Source: Oryzicola mucosus (lineage in GTDB: Bacteria; Pseudomonadota; Alphaproteobacteria; Rhizobiales; Rhizobiaceae). Taken from it: 64,000 nt of DNA. The stretch is from positions 946,501 through 1,010,500 of the forward strand of contig NZ_JACVVX010000001.1 in NCBI RefSeq assembly GCF_014534685.1, read 5' to 3'. The notes beneath the pieces were generated by a model that worked only from the letters and a program-made list of their open reading frames with translations, was not told the DNA's origin and made no database searches. Both the position numbers and the translations under genes were made by a program. Shown here in pieces: positions 8,558 to 17,346 of this stretch. Position 1 is the first letter of the stretch. Each line of letters begins with the position of its first letter.

Positions 8558-9600
8558 TGCAGGCCTCCGCCGAAATCCAGCTGGACCTTCATGCTTTGGG
8601 AGCGGTCGCTGGCAAGCTCGAAGGCGTCCCTAGCCTCAGTGAACGGCAATGTCGCAGTGATCAACGGCTTCACGTCGATGAGACCTTGCCCCATCAGATC
8701 GACAGCCTGAGCGAACTCACTGTGAAAACGAAAGGTCCCTCGAAGCTGCAATTCCTTGGCGACGATGGTGTTTATGGGGAGCGTCATCTCCCCGCCGAGG
8801 CCGAGCTGGACGATGATGCCGCTCGGCCGAAGCAGGTGCAACGCGTCGGCAAGAGCTGCCTGATTGCCTGATGCCTCGAACAGCACGTCGAAAAAACCTT
8901 TGTCGGCTCGATAAGGCTCAAGCATCTCAGCGTCTCTTGCGACGTTGATCGCCTGGTTCGCACCAGTTCGACGGGCGATGGCAAGCGGCGCATCCGCAAC
9001 GTCGGTCACTACGATACGCGCCGAGCCGGCAAATCGGGCCACAAGGACGCTCAGGGCGCCGATGGGCCCGGCGCCGGTGATCAACACGTTTTTGCCCAGC
9101 AGTGGACCGGCTTGCCGCGCCGCATGCAGGCATACCGCCAACGGCTCAGCCATCGCCGCTTCGCCCATCGACAGCGTATCGGCAATGGGAACCGGCTGCG
9201 AATGATGGACCGTAACGATTTCCCGGAAACCGCCTTGCACATGCGGCGATCGCATGGCGCTCCCCATGAAGCGCATGTCGAGACACTGGTTCTGGCGTCC
9301 TTCGACGCAATAGCGACAGATGCCGCAAGGCAGGCCCGGATTGACCGAAACACGCATCCCCGGCACCAAATGTGAAACGGCGCCGCCGATCTCGCTGACC
9401 ACGCCCGCGAATTCATGGCCGAGCGCCATCGGCTCGCGAAGTCGGACGGTCCCGAATCCGCCATGGTGATAGTAGTGAAGATCTGATCCGCAGATTCCCC
9501 CTGCTGCGACCTTCACCCTCACCTCTTCAGGCGCTAGGCCCGATGAGGCGACCTCTTCGACCCGCAGATCCTTCGGCGCGTGTATGACAATGCCCCGCAT
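8554..9600 (-). CDS. idnD: L-idonate 5-dehydrogenase-like zinc alcohol dehydrogenase
   Basis: The protein is about 348 residues long, normal for zinc medium-chain dehydrogenases. It shows the catalytic zinc region GGICGSDLHYYHHG and GHEFAG, the structural-zinc cysteines in CGICRYCVEGRQNQC, and a Rossmann fold with GAGPIGAL. The stretch DMRFMGSAMRSPHVQGGF matches IdnD of Escherichia coli closely, so oxidation of L-idonate to 5-keto-D-gluconate is the best guess. The ATG at 9600 has GGGAGGAG just upstream. The gene is the third of a leftward operon after the dehydratase and the gluconate 5-dehydrogenase. A related polyol or uronate derivative remains possible as substrate. Confidence 0.8.
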   Translation of the reverse strand: MRGIVIHAPKDLRVEEVASSGLAPEEVRVKVAAGGICGSDLHYYHHGGFGTVRLREPMALGHEFAGVVSEIGGAVSHLVPGMRVSVNPGLPCGICRYCVEGRQNQCLDMRFMGSAMRSPHVQGGFREIVTVHHSQPVPIADTLSMGEAAMAEPLAVCLHAARQAGPLLGKNVLITGAGPIGALSVLVARFAGSARIVVTDVADAPLAIARRTGANQAINVARDAEMLEPYRADKGFFDVLFEASGNQAALADALHLLRPSGIIVQLGLGGEMTLPINTIVAKELQLRGTFRFHSEFAQAVDLMGQGLIDVKPLITATLPFTEARDAFELASDRSQSMKVQLDFGGGLH

Positions 9601-9636
9601 GTTCTCCTCCCTTGGGTGTCCAGTCTTCAAGCGCTC

Positions 9637-10407
9637 TCAGAGCACGACCGACATGCCGCCATCGACATAGATGATCTGCCCATTGACATAGTCGGACGCG
9701 CTCGAGGCCAGGAAGACCGCGGTCCCCACCAGTTCCTCCGGTCGGCCCCAGCGCTTCGCTGGGGTACGCCCCTTGACCCACGCATCGAATTCGGGGTTGT
9801 CGACCAGGGCCTGGTTCATGTCGGTCAGCATATAGCCGGGACCGATGGCATTGGCCTGGATGCCGTGCTGGGCCCATTCCGCCGCCATGGCGCGGGTCAG
9901 CATTTTGATGCCGCCTTTCGCGACGGTGTAGGGCGCAACAGTCGCGCGGGCGAGTTCGCTCGTCAGGGACCCGATATTGATGATTTTGCCGCGACCGCGG
10001 GAGATCATGCGCGTCGCCGCCTCGCGGCCGATCACAAACGCGCTGGTCAGATTGGTGTCGATCACACGCTGCCAGTCGGCGGTCGCGAGATCGACCATGG
10101 GCTTGCGAAACTGAATGCCGGCATTGTTGATGAGAATGTCGATTGCAATTCCTTCAGCGTCGAAACGCTGAAATGCGGCGACGATTTCCGCTTCGGAATT
10201 GACGTCGAACGTGGCGCCATCGGCTGAATGGCCGGAGTCCCGCAGGGCCGAAACCGCCTCTGCAACACGGGTGGAATTGGTTCCGTTGATGATGAGGCGA
10301 GCGCCAGCGGCGGCCAGGCCCTCGGCCATGGCCCGTCCCAGGCCGCGGGAGGAACCGGTCACGAGAGCTGTGCGGCCGTGAAGGCTAAATAGTGGAAAGG
10401 TGGTCAT
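9637..10407 (-). CDS. idnO: Gluconate 5-dehydrogenase-like SDR oxidoreductase
   Basis: The 256-residue classical short-chain dehydrogenase has the cofactor motif TGSSRGLG near residue 16, NNAGIQ, a catalytic Ser in NIGSLTSE and the YxxxK pair in APYTVAKGG. The C-terminal half (GPGYMLTDMNQALV, GRTPAKRWG, SDYVNGQIIYVDGG) resembles IdnO of Escherichia coli, which interconverts 5-keto-D-gluconate and D-gluconate. The start ATG at 10407 has GGAGG 7-8 bases upstream. It lies 11 bases after the dehydratase stop and about 36 bases before idnD, so all are one transcript. IdnD and IdnO adjacent to each other support an idonate-to-gluconate route. Confidence 0.8.
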   Translation of the reverse strand: MTTFPLFSLHGRTALVTGSSRGLGRAMAEGLAAAGARLIINGTNSTRVAEAVSALRDSGHSADGATFDVNSEAEIVAAFQRFDAEGIAIDILINNAGIQFRKPMVDLATADWQRVIDTNLTSAFVIGREAATRMISRGRGKIINIGSLTSELARATVAPYTVAKGGIKMLTRAMAAEWAQHGIQANAIGPGYMLTDMNQALVDNPEFDAWVKGRTPAKRWGRPEELVGTAVFLASSASDYVNGQIIYVDGGMSVVL

Positions 10408-10418
10408 GTCTGCCTCCT

Positions 10419-11618
10419 TCAAAGCGAACTGCGACGAACGTGCAAATCCTGCCGTTCGAAAACCTGGGGCAAAAGATCGACGCCGAGTCCGGGGCCTTCC
10501 ATCGGCAGGACATAGCCGTCCTCGATCACCGGGATCGTATCGACAAGCTCCTTGTACCAGCCGGTATAGAAAGCCCGTACCGATTCCTGGATCAGCGTAT
10601 TTGGTTGACTGAACGAGGCATGGATCGCTGCGATGAAGCCGACCGGACCGATGCAGTCATGAGGAGCGAACGGCCGATGATAGGTGTCGGCCATAGCGGC
10701 GATCTTGCGCCCTTCGGTCAACCCGCCGGTCCAGCAAAGGTCCGCCATGACGATGTGCATGGCATCCCGGTCGAGCATGTCCTTATAAGGGAAGCGGGAC
10801 CCGAGCGTCTCGCTCGCGCAGACCGAAACCGTCGTCGAGCGTGCAAACTCCGCCAGCGCCTGTGGAGAGTTCATGCGGATCGGGTCTTCGTACCATGTCG
10901 GGCTGTACGGCTCGAGTGCTCGCGCGATCTTGATGGCGGTCGGAAGGTTCCAGAGCGAATGGAACTCGACCATGATCTCGATCTTGTCGCCGACCGCCTT
11001 GCGGATTTTTTCGAACGGCTCGATCGCCTTTTTCATCTGCTCAGGTGTGATATGCAAGCCGTGGTTCTCGATGGCGGCCGGGTCGAACGGCCATATCTTC
11101 ATGGCGGTAATTCCGCTTTCCAGCAGGCTTTCCGCGACAGCGTCGGCGCGGTTCATGAAGCCGTCCAGATCTTCGTAAGGACCGCTGACATCGCCCAGAT
11201 TCCATGTGGATACCGGCTTGATGTTCTGTGAGCGGACGTATTTGTACCCGGCGCAGGTATTGTAGACCCGCTGCTTGTCGCGGCAAAGGCCTCCCAGCAT
11301 CTGGTGCACCGGCTGCGAGCACACTTTGCCAAACAGATCCCAGAGCGCGATGTCGATGGCGGATGTGGCCCGCGATTCCACGCCAGTGGATGCCTGGGCC
11401 ATGGGCAGGTTGGTCATTTCCCTATGGAGAGCCTCGATGTTCAGCGGGTTCTTGCCCAAAAGGCGCATCGCCAGGGTGTCGTGAATGTGAGCCTCGACGG
11501 CGCCGGCGCCGTAAAAAGTCTCACCGAGGCCGATCACCCCGGCATCGGTGTGAACACGCACCCACAACACATTGGCGAACTCGTCGGTCCGCAACGTTTC
11601 GAGCGAAACTATCTTCAT
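10419..11618 (-). CDS. Enolase-superfamily acid-sugar dehydratase (mandelate racemase / muconate lactonizing enzyme family)
   Basis: The 399-residue protein has the enolase-superfamily N-terminal cap and a TIM barrel. Metal ligands appear to be E218, E244 and E270. K174 lies in AMKIW, and D293 and H320 form the Asp-His dyad of the mandelate racemase subgroup. H220, two residues after the first metal ligand (EFH), matches the DFH of galactonate dehydratase, where that His is the general acid. The blocks APHDCIGPVGF and YTGWYKELVD also match that enzyme. Dehydration of an aldonic acid to a 2-keto-3-deoxy acid is therefore likely, with gluconate an attractive substrate given the neighbours. The ATG has AGGAGGAA upstream and is the first gene of the operon. 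Confidence 0.82.
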   Translation of the reverse strand: MKIVSLETLRTDEFANVLWVRVHTDAGVIGLGETFYGAGAVEAHIHDTLAMRLLGKNPLNIEALHREMTNLPMAQASTGVESRATSAIDIALWDLFGKVCSQPVHQMLGGLCRDKQRVYNTCAGYKYVRSQNIKPVSTWNLGDVSGPYEDLDGFMNRADAVAESLLESGITAMKIWPFDPAAIENHGLHITPEQMKKAIEPFEKIRKAVGDKIEIMVEFHSLWNLPTAIKIARALEPYSPTWYEDPIRMNSPQALAEFARSTTVSVCASETLGSRFPYKDMLDRDAMHIVMADLCWTGGLTEGRKIAAMADTYHRPFAPHDCIGPVGFIAAIHASFSQPNTLIQESVRAFYTGWYKELVDTIPVIEDGYVLPMEGPGLGVDLLPQVFERQDLHVRRSSL

Positions 11619-11725
11619 TCATTCCTCCTGCTGCCGAGACGATGCCTGAACCCTGTAGGCCGGTTGACCAACGCGCCTCGCTCCACCCGACCGCTACGAT
11701 AATATCGCTTGTAAAATTTCACAAC

Positions 11726-11739
11726 ATGTTTAAAAACAT
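11726..11739. promoter_or_regulatory. Candidate GntR operator between the divergent catabolic operons
   Basis: A perfect 14-bp inverted repeat, ATGTTT-AA-AAACAT, lies in the AT-rich 168-base gap between the dehydratase start (11618, minus) and the gntR start (11787, plus). Position and symmetry fit a FadR-type GntR dimer controlling both directions. It is a sequence-based guess only. Confidence 0.5.
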
Positions 11740-11786
11740 TTCGAACGTAGACAGCTGTTTGCAGTCGTGAGGGGAGGAGACCGTTC

Positions 11787-12542
11787 ATGGCCAAGACGAA
11801 GAATAAGCCTCAACTGGTGGTCGATGGCGGACAACCAGCCAGAGCAAATCGGGTGAATTTTCTTGAGCTCGCTTATCAGCGGATCGAGAATCTGCTGGTC
11901 AATTGCGAGCTAAAGCCTGGTCGGCAACTGACGCTTCAGGAATTACAGGACATGACCGGCCTCGGCCGCACGCCTGTCCACAATGCCGTCAGCCGGCTGG
12001 CCGCCGATACGTTGCTCGTCATTGTGCCGCGCCATGGCCTCAAGGTTGCGCCCATCGATCTGTCAAGAGAGCGTTTGCTGTTGCAGTTGCGGCGCGATGT
12101 GGAGCGTTTCGTTGTCAAGCTCGCTATCGAGCGGGCCAGCCTCTCACACCGTAACCAGATGCTGCATATCGAGCGCGCACTGAAAGAAAGGCGCAGCGCT
12201 ATTACCTTGGCTGAATTCAATGTGCTGGACCGTCGGATCGACGAGATCCTTCTTTCCGCAGCCGGTGAGCCGTTCCTCGTCCACACGCTGCGCCCGCTGC
12301 ACACCATCTACCGGCGCATCGGCTTCATCCATCACACGCATACGCTTGGAACGTCCGACCTGACCCGGACTGTGGACTGTCACCTGTCGGTGCTGAACGC
12401 TGTGGCGAACCGACATCTCGATACCGCCTTGGCGGCAACCGACGCTTTGATCGGATTCGTTGAATCGATGTTTTACGAGATGGAGGCAGGCGTTGATCCG
12501 CGCCTGCTCGATTGCAGCATCGAGCCGATTTTCAAGCTTTAA
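11787..12542 (+). CDS. GntR family transcriptional regulator (FadR/FCD subfamily)
   Basis: The 251-residue protein has an N-terminal winged helix (about residues 30-95, with CELKPGRQLTLQELQDMTGL and GRTPVHNAVSRLAADTLL) and a C-terminal all-helical FCD-like ligand domain (about 105-235, with several His residues such as H204 able to bind metal). Such proteins usually repress catabolic genes until a carboxylate ligand binds. It is divergent from the dehydratase operon and upstream of the hydroxyacid dehydrogenase and transporter genes, so it probably controls both. GGGGAGGAG lies upstream of the ATG. The effector is unknown but is likely the imported compound or an acidic intermediate. Confidence 0.88.
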   Translation: MAKTKNKPQLVVDGGQPARANRVNFLELAYQRIENLLVNCELKPGRQLTLQELQDMTGLGRTPVHNAVSRLAADTLLVIVPRHGLKVAPIDLSRERLLLQLRRDVERFVVKLAIERASLSHRNQMLHIERALKERRSAITLAEFNVLDRRIDEILLSAAGEPFLVHTLRPLHTIYRRIGFIHHTHTLGTSDLTRTVDCHLSVLNAVANRHLDTALAATDALIGFVESMFYEMEAGVDPRLLDCSIEPIFKL

Positions 12543-12562
12543 GTTTCTAGGGAGGACGTCAT

Positions 12563-13555
12563 ATGTCGCCGAGGATCGTTTTCCATGGTGAGAACGCCGC
12601 GTGTTTCAGCCAGGATTTCGCCGGTCAGGTCGCGGGAATAGGCGACATTGCCATTCTTCCTGATGTGCTAAGCACCGAGGCGGAGCGCAGGATTTACGCG
12701 GAAGCCGAATTCATCGTCGGCGTCAAATTCGATGCATCGCTGCCGATGCCAAGGAACCTCTCGCTGTTTCACGTGCCCGGCGCCGGTTACGATGCGGTCG
12801 ACCTCTCCTTGCTTCCGGATAGCGCGGTGGTCTGCAATTGCTTTGGCCACGATCCGGCGATCGCAGAATATGTTTTTGCGGCCATGCTGAGCCGCCATGT
12901 CCCGCTCGAAGCGGCCGACCGCAAGCTTCGGAACGGCGAATGGGCCTATTGGTCCGGCGCACTCCACCGTGTGCATGGCGAGTTGTCGGGCAAGACGGTT
13001 GGTCTGGTCGGATTCGGTCATATCGGCAAGGCTATCGCACGGCGCGCCAAGGCCTTCGACATGCGCGTGACCGTTGCCAACCGCAGCCGCGTCGAGCCGT
13101 CCGATCTGGTCGATCAGTCGTTCACGCTGGAAGATCTCGCGCAGTTCTGGCCAACGGCGGATTTCATCGTCGTTTCGGTGCCGTTGACACCGTCCACCCG
13201 CGGCATTGTCGACACAGCGGCGTTCTCCGTCATGAAGGCCGACGCCGTTGTCTTCAATGTCGGTCGCGGTCCAACAATCGACGAGCAGGCGCTTTTCGAT
13301 GCGCTCAGGGAAAAGCGGATAGGCGGCGCGGTCATAGATACCTGGTATGCCTATCCGAGCGCGGACGCATCCACCAAACACCCATCGTCGCTGCCGTTTC
13401 ATCAACTCGATAACATCGTCATGACGCCGCACATGTCCGGCTGGACAAGCGGCACCATTCGCCGCCGTCAGAAGACCATCGCAGAAAATGTAAGCCGGCG
13501 GCTGGAGGGCAGCCCTTGCATGAACGTCGTCAGAGAAGAAATCCGGCAGGGTTAA
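12563..13555 (+). CDS. D-2-hydroxyacid dehydrogenase, NAD(P)-binding
   Basis: The 330-residue protein belongs to the D-isomer 2-hydroxyacid dehydrogenase family. It has the Rossmann motif GLVGFGHIGKA in the middle, the catalytic Arg region NVGRGPTIDEQ and the catalytic His in MTPHMSG near the C-terminus. Relatives reduce glyoxylate, hydroxypyruvate or other 2-keto acids. It starts 20 bases after gntR with GGGAGGA just upstream and precedes the ABC transporter genes, so it probably acts on a product of the imported compound. A glyoxylate- or hydroxypyruvate-type substrate would also fit the AllA-like gene across the divergent promoter. The exact substrate cannot be read from the sequence. Confidence 0.85.
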   Translation: MSPRIVFHGENAACFSQDFAGQVAGIGDIAILPDVLSTEAERRIYAEAEFIVGVKFDASLPMPRNLSLFHVPGAGYDAVDLSLLPDSAVVCNCFGHDPAIAEYVFAAMLSRHVPLEAADRKLRNGEWAYWSGALHRVHGELSGKTVGLVGFGHIGKAIARRAKAFDMRVTVANRSRVEPSDLVDQSFTLEDLAQFWPTADFIVVSVPLTPSTRGIVDTAAFSVMKADAVVFNVGRGPTIDEQALFDALREKRIGGAVIDTWYAYPSADASTKHPSSLPFHQLDNIVMTPHMSGWTSGTIRRRQKTIAENVSRRLEGSPCMNVVREEIRQG

Positions 13556-13621
13556 GGGACGAATTTCGGTCGGCTCAAAAAGGGGTTCCGACCGCCAGCT
13601 CAGCAAACAAGGGAGAGAGTG

Positions 13622-14425
13622 ATGAGCTTCTTACATTCCGTTAAATCAGTGGTTGCCATATTGGCGGTATCCGTCGGCATTGTAGCGGCGGGTTCTGCGA
13701 GCGCGCAAAGCGTCGATGAAATCGTCAGCCGCGGTTCCGTCAAGATCGGGGTTTTGGTCGGGGCGCCGCCCTTCGGCTCGGTTGATGCACAGGGCAATGC
13801 CATCGGCTACGACGCCGATGTCGCCGAACTGGTCGGGAAATATCTCGGTGTGCCAGTCACCATGGTTCAGCTAACGCCGCCCTCGCGTATCCCCGCACTG
13901 GAATCCGGCAAGGTCGATTTCCTGGTGGCCACGCTGGCTCCAACTCCGGAACGCGCCAAGGCGGTCATGTTCACCATTCCTTACAGCGCCTTCCAGGTCG
14001 GTATCTATGCCGCCAAGACGGCCGAGATCAAAACATGGGAGGACCTGAAAGGGATGACGGTCGGCGTCAATCGCGGATCGAGCGTCGAAAAAGAGTTCGT
14101 CAATCGTGAGACGGAATTGGGCCTGACAATTTTGAGGTTCGAGGATGATGCGACCACGATGCAGGCTCTGTTCTCCGGCCAGGTCCAGGCAATCGCAGGC
14201 CCTGACGCACAGTCGAACGCGGCTATCCGCTCGCGTGGGGACACCTCAACCGAAGTGAAGTTCTTCTTCTCGATGCAGCCGAATTCGATGACAGTTCGCA
14301 AGAACGCGTTCGAACTGCATCAATGGCTGAACAACGCCATCTACATGATGAAGCAAAACGGCGAGCTCGATGCCATTGCCCGTAAATGGGTCGGAACGCC
14401 GCTGCCGCCACTCCCGACATTCTAG
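13622..14425 (+). CDS. Periplasmic substrate-binding protein of a polar amino acid-type ABC transporter
   Basis: The 267-residue protein begins with a signal peptide (hydrophobic core VVAILAVSVGIVAAG, cleavage near SASA-Q) and continues as a family 3 solute-binding protein: GSVKIGVLVGAPPFG, GYDADVAELVG, PALESGKVDFLVATLAPTPERAK. The Arg that in this family binds an alpha-carboxylate is likely in the TPERAK region. I chose the ATG at 13622, with GGGAG 6 bases upstream, over the GTG three bases earlier. Two permeases and an ATPase follow directly. The fold implies an amino acid or amino-acid-like ligand, which contrasts with the sugar-acid enzymes encoded beside it. Confidence 0.9.
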   Translation: MSFLHSVKSVVAILAVSVGIVAAGSASAQSVDEIVSRGSVKIGVLVGAPPFGSVDAQGNAIGYDADVAELVGKYLGVPVTMVQLTPPSRIPALESGKVDFLVATLAPTPERAKAVMFTIPYSAFQVGIYAAKTAEIKTWEDLKGMTVGVNRGSSVEKEFVNRETELGLTILRFEDDATTMQALFSGQVQAIAGPDAQSNAAIRSRGDTSTEVKFFFSMQPNSMTVRKNAFELHQWLNNAIYMMKQNGELDAIARKWVGTPLPPLPTF

Positions 14426-14497
14426 TCGCACCTGTGACTGTCCGCGACCGGCAGCTTGGTTCGGTTGCGGACAGCAATCTTGGGAGAAGGGTGAGCT

Positions 14498-15202
14498 ATG
14501 GAATTCTCGCTTCATTTCGCGTCGGTATTCGCAGAGTCCGACCTGATCATACGTGGCATCCTGTTGACGATCGGCCTGTCATCCAGCGCCATTTTGCTTG
14601 GCAGCGGCCTGGCGATACTGCTGGTGGCAACACGCAACCTCGGGAATAAATTCGTTCGCGGTTGCGTCGATGCCTATGTCGAGCTTCTGCGCAACACGCC
14701 TTTCCTCATTCAGCTCTTCATGATCTTTTTCGGATTGCCGCTGATGGGAGTTCGCATGTCGGGCACCCAGGCCGCGCTTCTGGCGATGACGCTGAACCTG
14801 TCGGCCTATGCGACCGAGATCATTCGCGCAGGTGTCGATTCGATCCACAAGTCGCAGATCGAGGCCGGCCTTTCCCTGGCGCTCAGCCGGATACAGGTGT
14901 TCCGCTACGTTGTCCTGAAGCCCGCCATCGCGAAGGTTTGGCCTTCGCTCTCGAGCCAGTTCGTCCTGATGCTGCTCGCATCCAGCATCTGCTCGTTCAT
15001 CTCTGTTCCCGAACTGTCAGGCGCTGCCGCGATAGTCGAACAACGGACGTTCAGAAGCTTTGAGACCTATATCGTCGTTACGCTGAGCTATCTCGCGCTC
15101 GCCCTCGTCCTCAAACTTATCCTGATCTGGCTCGGCCATCGGCTGTTCCACAGGAAGGTGGTTTCCATCCTGAGTACCGCCAGCAAGGGAGGGATCGCCT
15201 GA
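14498..15202 (+). CDS. Amino acid ABC transporter permease (HisM/GlnP type), first subunit
   Basis: The 234-residue membrane protein has about five TM helices and the EAA-type ATPase contact loop (about residues 125-160, AGLSLALSRIQVFRYVVLKPA). The N-terminal motif VELLRNTPFLIQLFMIFFGLP is typical of polar-amino-acid permeases. The ATG at 14498 has GGGAGAAGGG upstream. Its stop overlaps the start of the second permease by one base (TGATG), so the two are coupled and probably form a heterodimer in the inner membrane with the ATPase encoded next. Confidence 0.92.
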   Translation: MEFSLHFASVFAESDLIIRGILLTIGLSSSAILLGSGLAILLVATRNLGNKFVRGCVDAYVELLRNTPFLIQLFMIFFGLPLMGVRMSGTQAALLAMTLNLSAYATEIIRAGVDSIHKSQIEAGLSLALSRIQVFRYVVLKPAIAKVWPSLSSQFVLMLLASSICSFISVPELSGAAAIVEQRTFRSFETYIVVTLSYLALALVLKLILIWLGHRLFHRKVVSILSTASKGGIA

Positions 15203-15855
15203 TGTCGACTTTCGGTTGGCCCGAATTTCTTTTTCTGTTGCGCTCGGCGGGTTGGTCGATCGTTTTGACCGTCATCGCGTTCGCCTTTGGCGCGATTGGC
15301 GGCGGGGCGTTCGCCATCATGCGGCTTGCCAACAACGCCGTGCTGCGCAACATCGCCGCCATTTACATCCTGGTTATTCAGTCCATTCCGGTCCTGATGA
15401 TCCTGTTCATGTCCTATTACGGGCTGTCGATCGCAGGAGTTGAAATCCCGCCGCTGCTTGCAGCGTCAGTGTCGCTGTCGATCTATGTGTCGGCCTATCT
15501 CGCCGAAATCTGGCGGGGTTCGATCCAGGCGGTGCCCCCTCAACAGTGGGAGGCTTCCGCATCGCTTGCCCTGACCCGACCGCAGCAATATCGTTACATC
15601 ATCCTGCCTCAGGCGCTGCGGATTTCCCTGCCGCCGACGGTCGGCTTCCTGGTTCAACTCGTCAAGAACACCTCCATCGTCTCCGTCGTCGGTTTCGTGG
15701 AACTGTCGCGCGCCGGGCAACTGGTCAACAACGCGACGTTCAGACCGTTCGAGGTCTTCATGGTCGTCGCGGCCATCTATTTCGCCATCTGCTTTCCACT
15801 GTCGCGTTTAAGCCGCTATCTCGAAAGGGTGCTCCATGTCGGTCGTAGCCATTGA
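15202..15855 (+). CDS. Amino acid ABC transporter permease (HisM/GlnP type), second subunit
   Basis: The 217-residue inner membrane protein has about five TM helices, the motif IQSIPVLMILFMSYYGL and the EAA loop around ASASLALTRPQQYRYIILPQALR. It pairs with the preceding permease, sharing one base with it, and its 3' end overlaps the ATPase gene by 20 bases. This tight packing (binding protein, permease, permease, ATPase) is the standard layout of a polar amino acid importer. Confidence 0.92.
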   Translation: MSTFGWPEFLFLLRSAGWSIVLTVIAFAFGAIGGGAFAIMRLANNAVLRNIAAIYILVIQSIPVLMILFMSYYGLSIAGVEIPPLLAASVSLSIYVSAYLAEIWRGSIQAVPPQQWEASASLALTRPQQYRYIILPQALRISLPPTVGFLVQLVKNTSIVSVVGFVELSRAGQLVNNATFRPFEVFMVVAAIYFAICFPLSRLSRYLERVLHVGRSH

Positions 15856-16567
15856 TCAAGTCCACAAGCGGTATGGCGCCCTGGAGGTCCTGAAGGGGGT
15901 TTCGCTGAGCGTCGATACAGGTCAGGTGGTCGCCATCATCGGTCGGAGTGGTTCCGGCAAGAGCACCATGCTGCGTTGCATAAACGGGCTTGAAGCGTTT
16001 CAGTCCGGGAGCATCACGGTTGCGGGCCACGACGTACAACAGGAGCCGACCAAGCTTCGCGAACTGCGCAAGGATGTCGGAATCGTTTTTCAGAGTTACA
16101 ACCTTTTCCCGCATCTGACCGTCAGCCAGAACATCACTTTGTCCCCCAGGATCACCCAGGGTGTGAAAGCGGCGGATGCGGAAGTCATTGCCCGTCGGGT
16201 CCTCTCGCAGGTCGGGTTGCTAGAAAAATTCGACGCTTATCCCGACATGCTGTCCGGCGGCCAGCAACAGCGCGTGGCCATCGCAAGGTCGCTCGCCATG
16301 CGGCCGAAAGTGATGCTGTTCGATGAGGTGACCTCCGCGCTCGACCCGGAACTGACCGGCGAGGTGCTGCTCGTCATGGAGCAGCTTGCGAAAGAAGGGA
16401 TGACGATGCTGCTCGTCACGCACGAAATGAGCTTCGCCCGCAGCGTCGCCGATCTGACCGTCTTCATGCATCAGGGCAAAATATGGGAGGCCGGCCCGTC
16501 GAAGGAGCTTTTCGAACGTCCAACCACAGCTGAGCTGCAGGCTTTTTTGGCGAGCGGCGTGAAGTAG
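15836..16567 (+). CDS. Amino acid ABC transporter ATP-binding protein
   Basis: The 243-residue ATPase has Walker A (IGRSGSGKST, about residues 36-45), the Q-loop (VFQSYNLFPH), the signature LSGGQQQRVAIARSL, Walker B (VMLFDEVTSALDPE) and the switch His in LLVTHEMS. The motif set and length are those of GlnQ/HisP-type subunits. It is the last gene of the rightward operon begun by gntR or the 2-hydroxyacid dehydrogenase. It powers import through the two preceding permeases. Confidence 0.93.
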   Translation: MSVVAIDQVHKRYGALEVLKGVSLSVDTGQVVAIIGRSGSGKSTMLRCINGLEAFQSGSITVAGHDVQQEPTKLRELRKDVGIVFQSYNLFPHLTVSQNITLSPRITQGVKAADAEVIARRVLSQVGLLEKFDAYPDMLSGGQQQRVAIARSLAMRPKVMLFDEVTSALDPELTGEVLLVMEQLAKEGMTMLLVTHEMSFARSVADLTVFMHQGKIWEAGPSKELFERPTTAELQAFLASGVK

Positions 16568-16708
16568 TCGGCTCTAGATAGGTCCTGAGACAGGTACAGC
16601 ATGCCGCTACGCTTGGGGTAATCTCCGCAATCTATCTTGTTGGTTGTTCCCATCGGCAGCAGGCGAACACCTAAATTCGAATCCCTCCGTTCCGCCAAGC
16701 ACCGCCGT

Positions 16709-17323
16709 TTATGCGCCACTGCCCGACGTCTCGGCGCCTGCGACGCCGGTCATGCCAAGCGATTGACCAATTGCTACAGCATCAGACATCCATTCCCTGC
16801 GCAGGATGGCGTATTGCATGGTGTTTTCGTAGATCGGATTGCCCGCATCGTCCTTGGTGAACGACACAAACTCGACGAACACGCCCTCCCGGCGCATGCA
16901 CAGCTTCTCGCAGAGGCGCTGCGAGGGCTTGTTGTGGTCTTCGACATAGGCATAAAGTCGGCGAAAGCCCTTTGCTCGGAAAAGATGGTCGAGCAGGGCT
17001 CTTGCGGCTTCGAACGCATATCCCTGGCCACCGAACTGCGGGTTGAGATTCCAGCCGACTGAGGTAGTCGCGGCGTCCTCATCCTCTCCTGCGCCGCCGC
17101 CGAAAAGATCGCCGATGACCTGACCGGTCTGTTTCAGGCAAATCGCCACGCTGCCCTCGTCGAGCGCGCGTTTTTTGACCTCGATTTCGGCCTCGGCCAG
17201 GTCGGCGAGTTTCAGCGAGAGGAAGCAGGTGGCGGTCGGCGCGCGCAGATAGGCAAAGAGGTCAACTGCATCCCCCTCGCGAAATGGCCTCAGGATCAGC
17301 CGGTCTGTCTCGATGATCTGCAT
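16709..17323 (-). CDS. GNAT family N-acetyltransferase (RimJ/RimL-like)
   Basis: The 204-residue protein opens with the typical IIETDRLILRPFREGD. It has the acetyl-CoA-binding region around GWNLNPQFGGQGYAFEAARALLDH and the late motif YVEDHNKPSQRLCEKLCMRREG, matching the Acetyltransf_3 group that acetylates ribosomal proteins, spermidine or small amines. The N-terminal domain is followed by a C-terminal tail of about 25 residues outside the fold. It reads towards the ABC transporter operon and is the downstream neighbour of the MFS gene on the same strand (23 bases apart), so the two may be cotranscribed. The substrate is unknown. Confidence 0.85.
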   Translation of the reverse strand: MQIIETDRLILRPFREGDAVDLFAYLRAPTATCFLSLKLADLAEAEIEVKKRALDEGSVAICLKQTGQVIGDLFGGGAGEDEDAATTSVGWNLNPQFGGQGYAFEAARALLDHLFRAKGFRRLYAYVEDHNKPSQRLCEKLCMRREGVFVEFVSFTKDDAGNPIYENTMQYAILRREWMSDAVAIGQSLGMTGVAGAETSGSGA

Positions 17324-17346
17324 GTGCTCTACTCTTTGAAAAGTGG

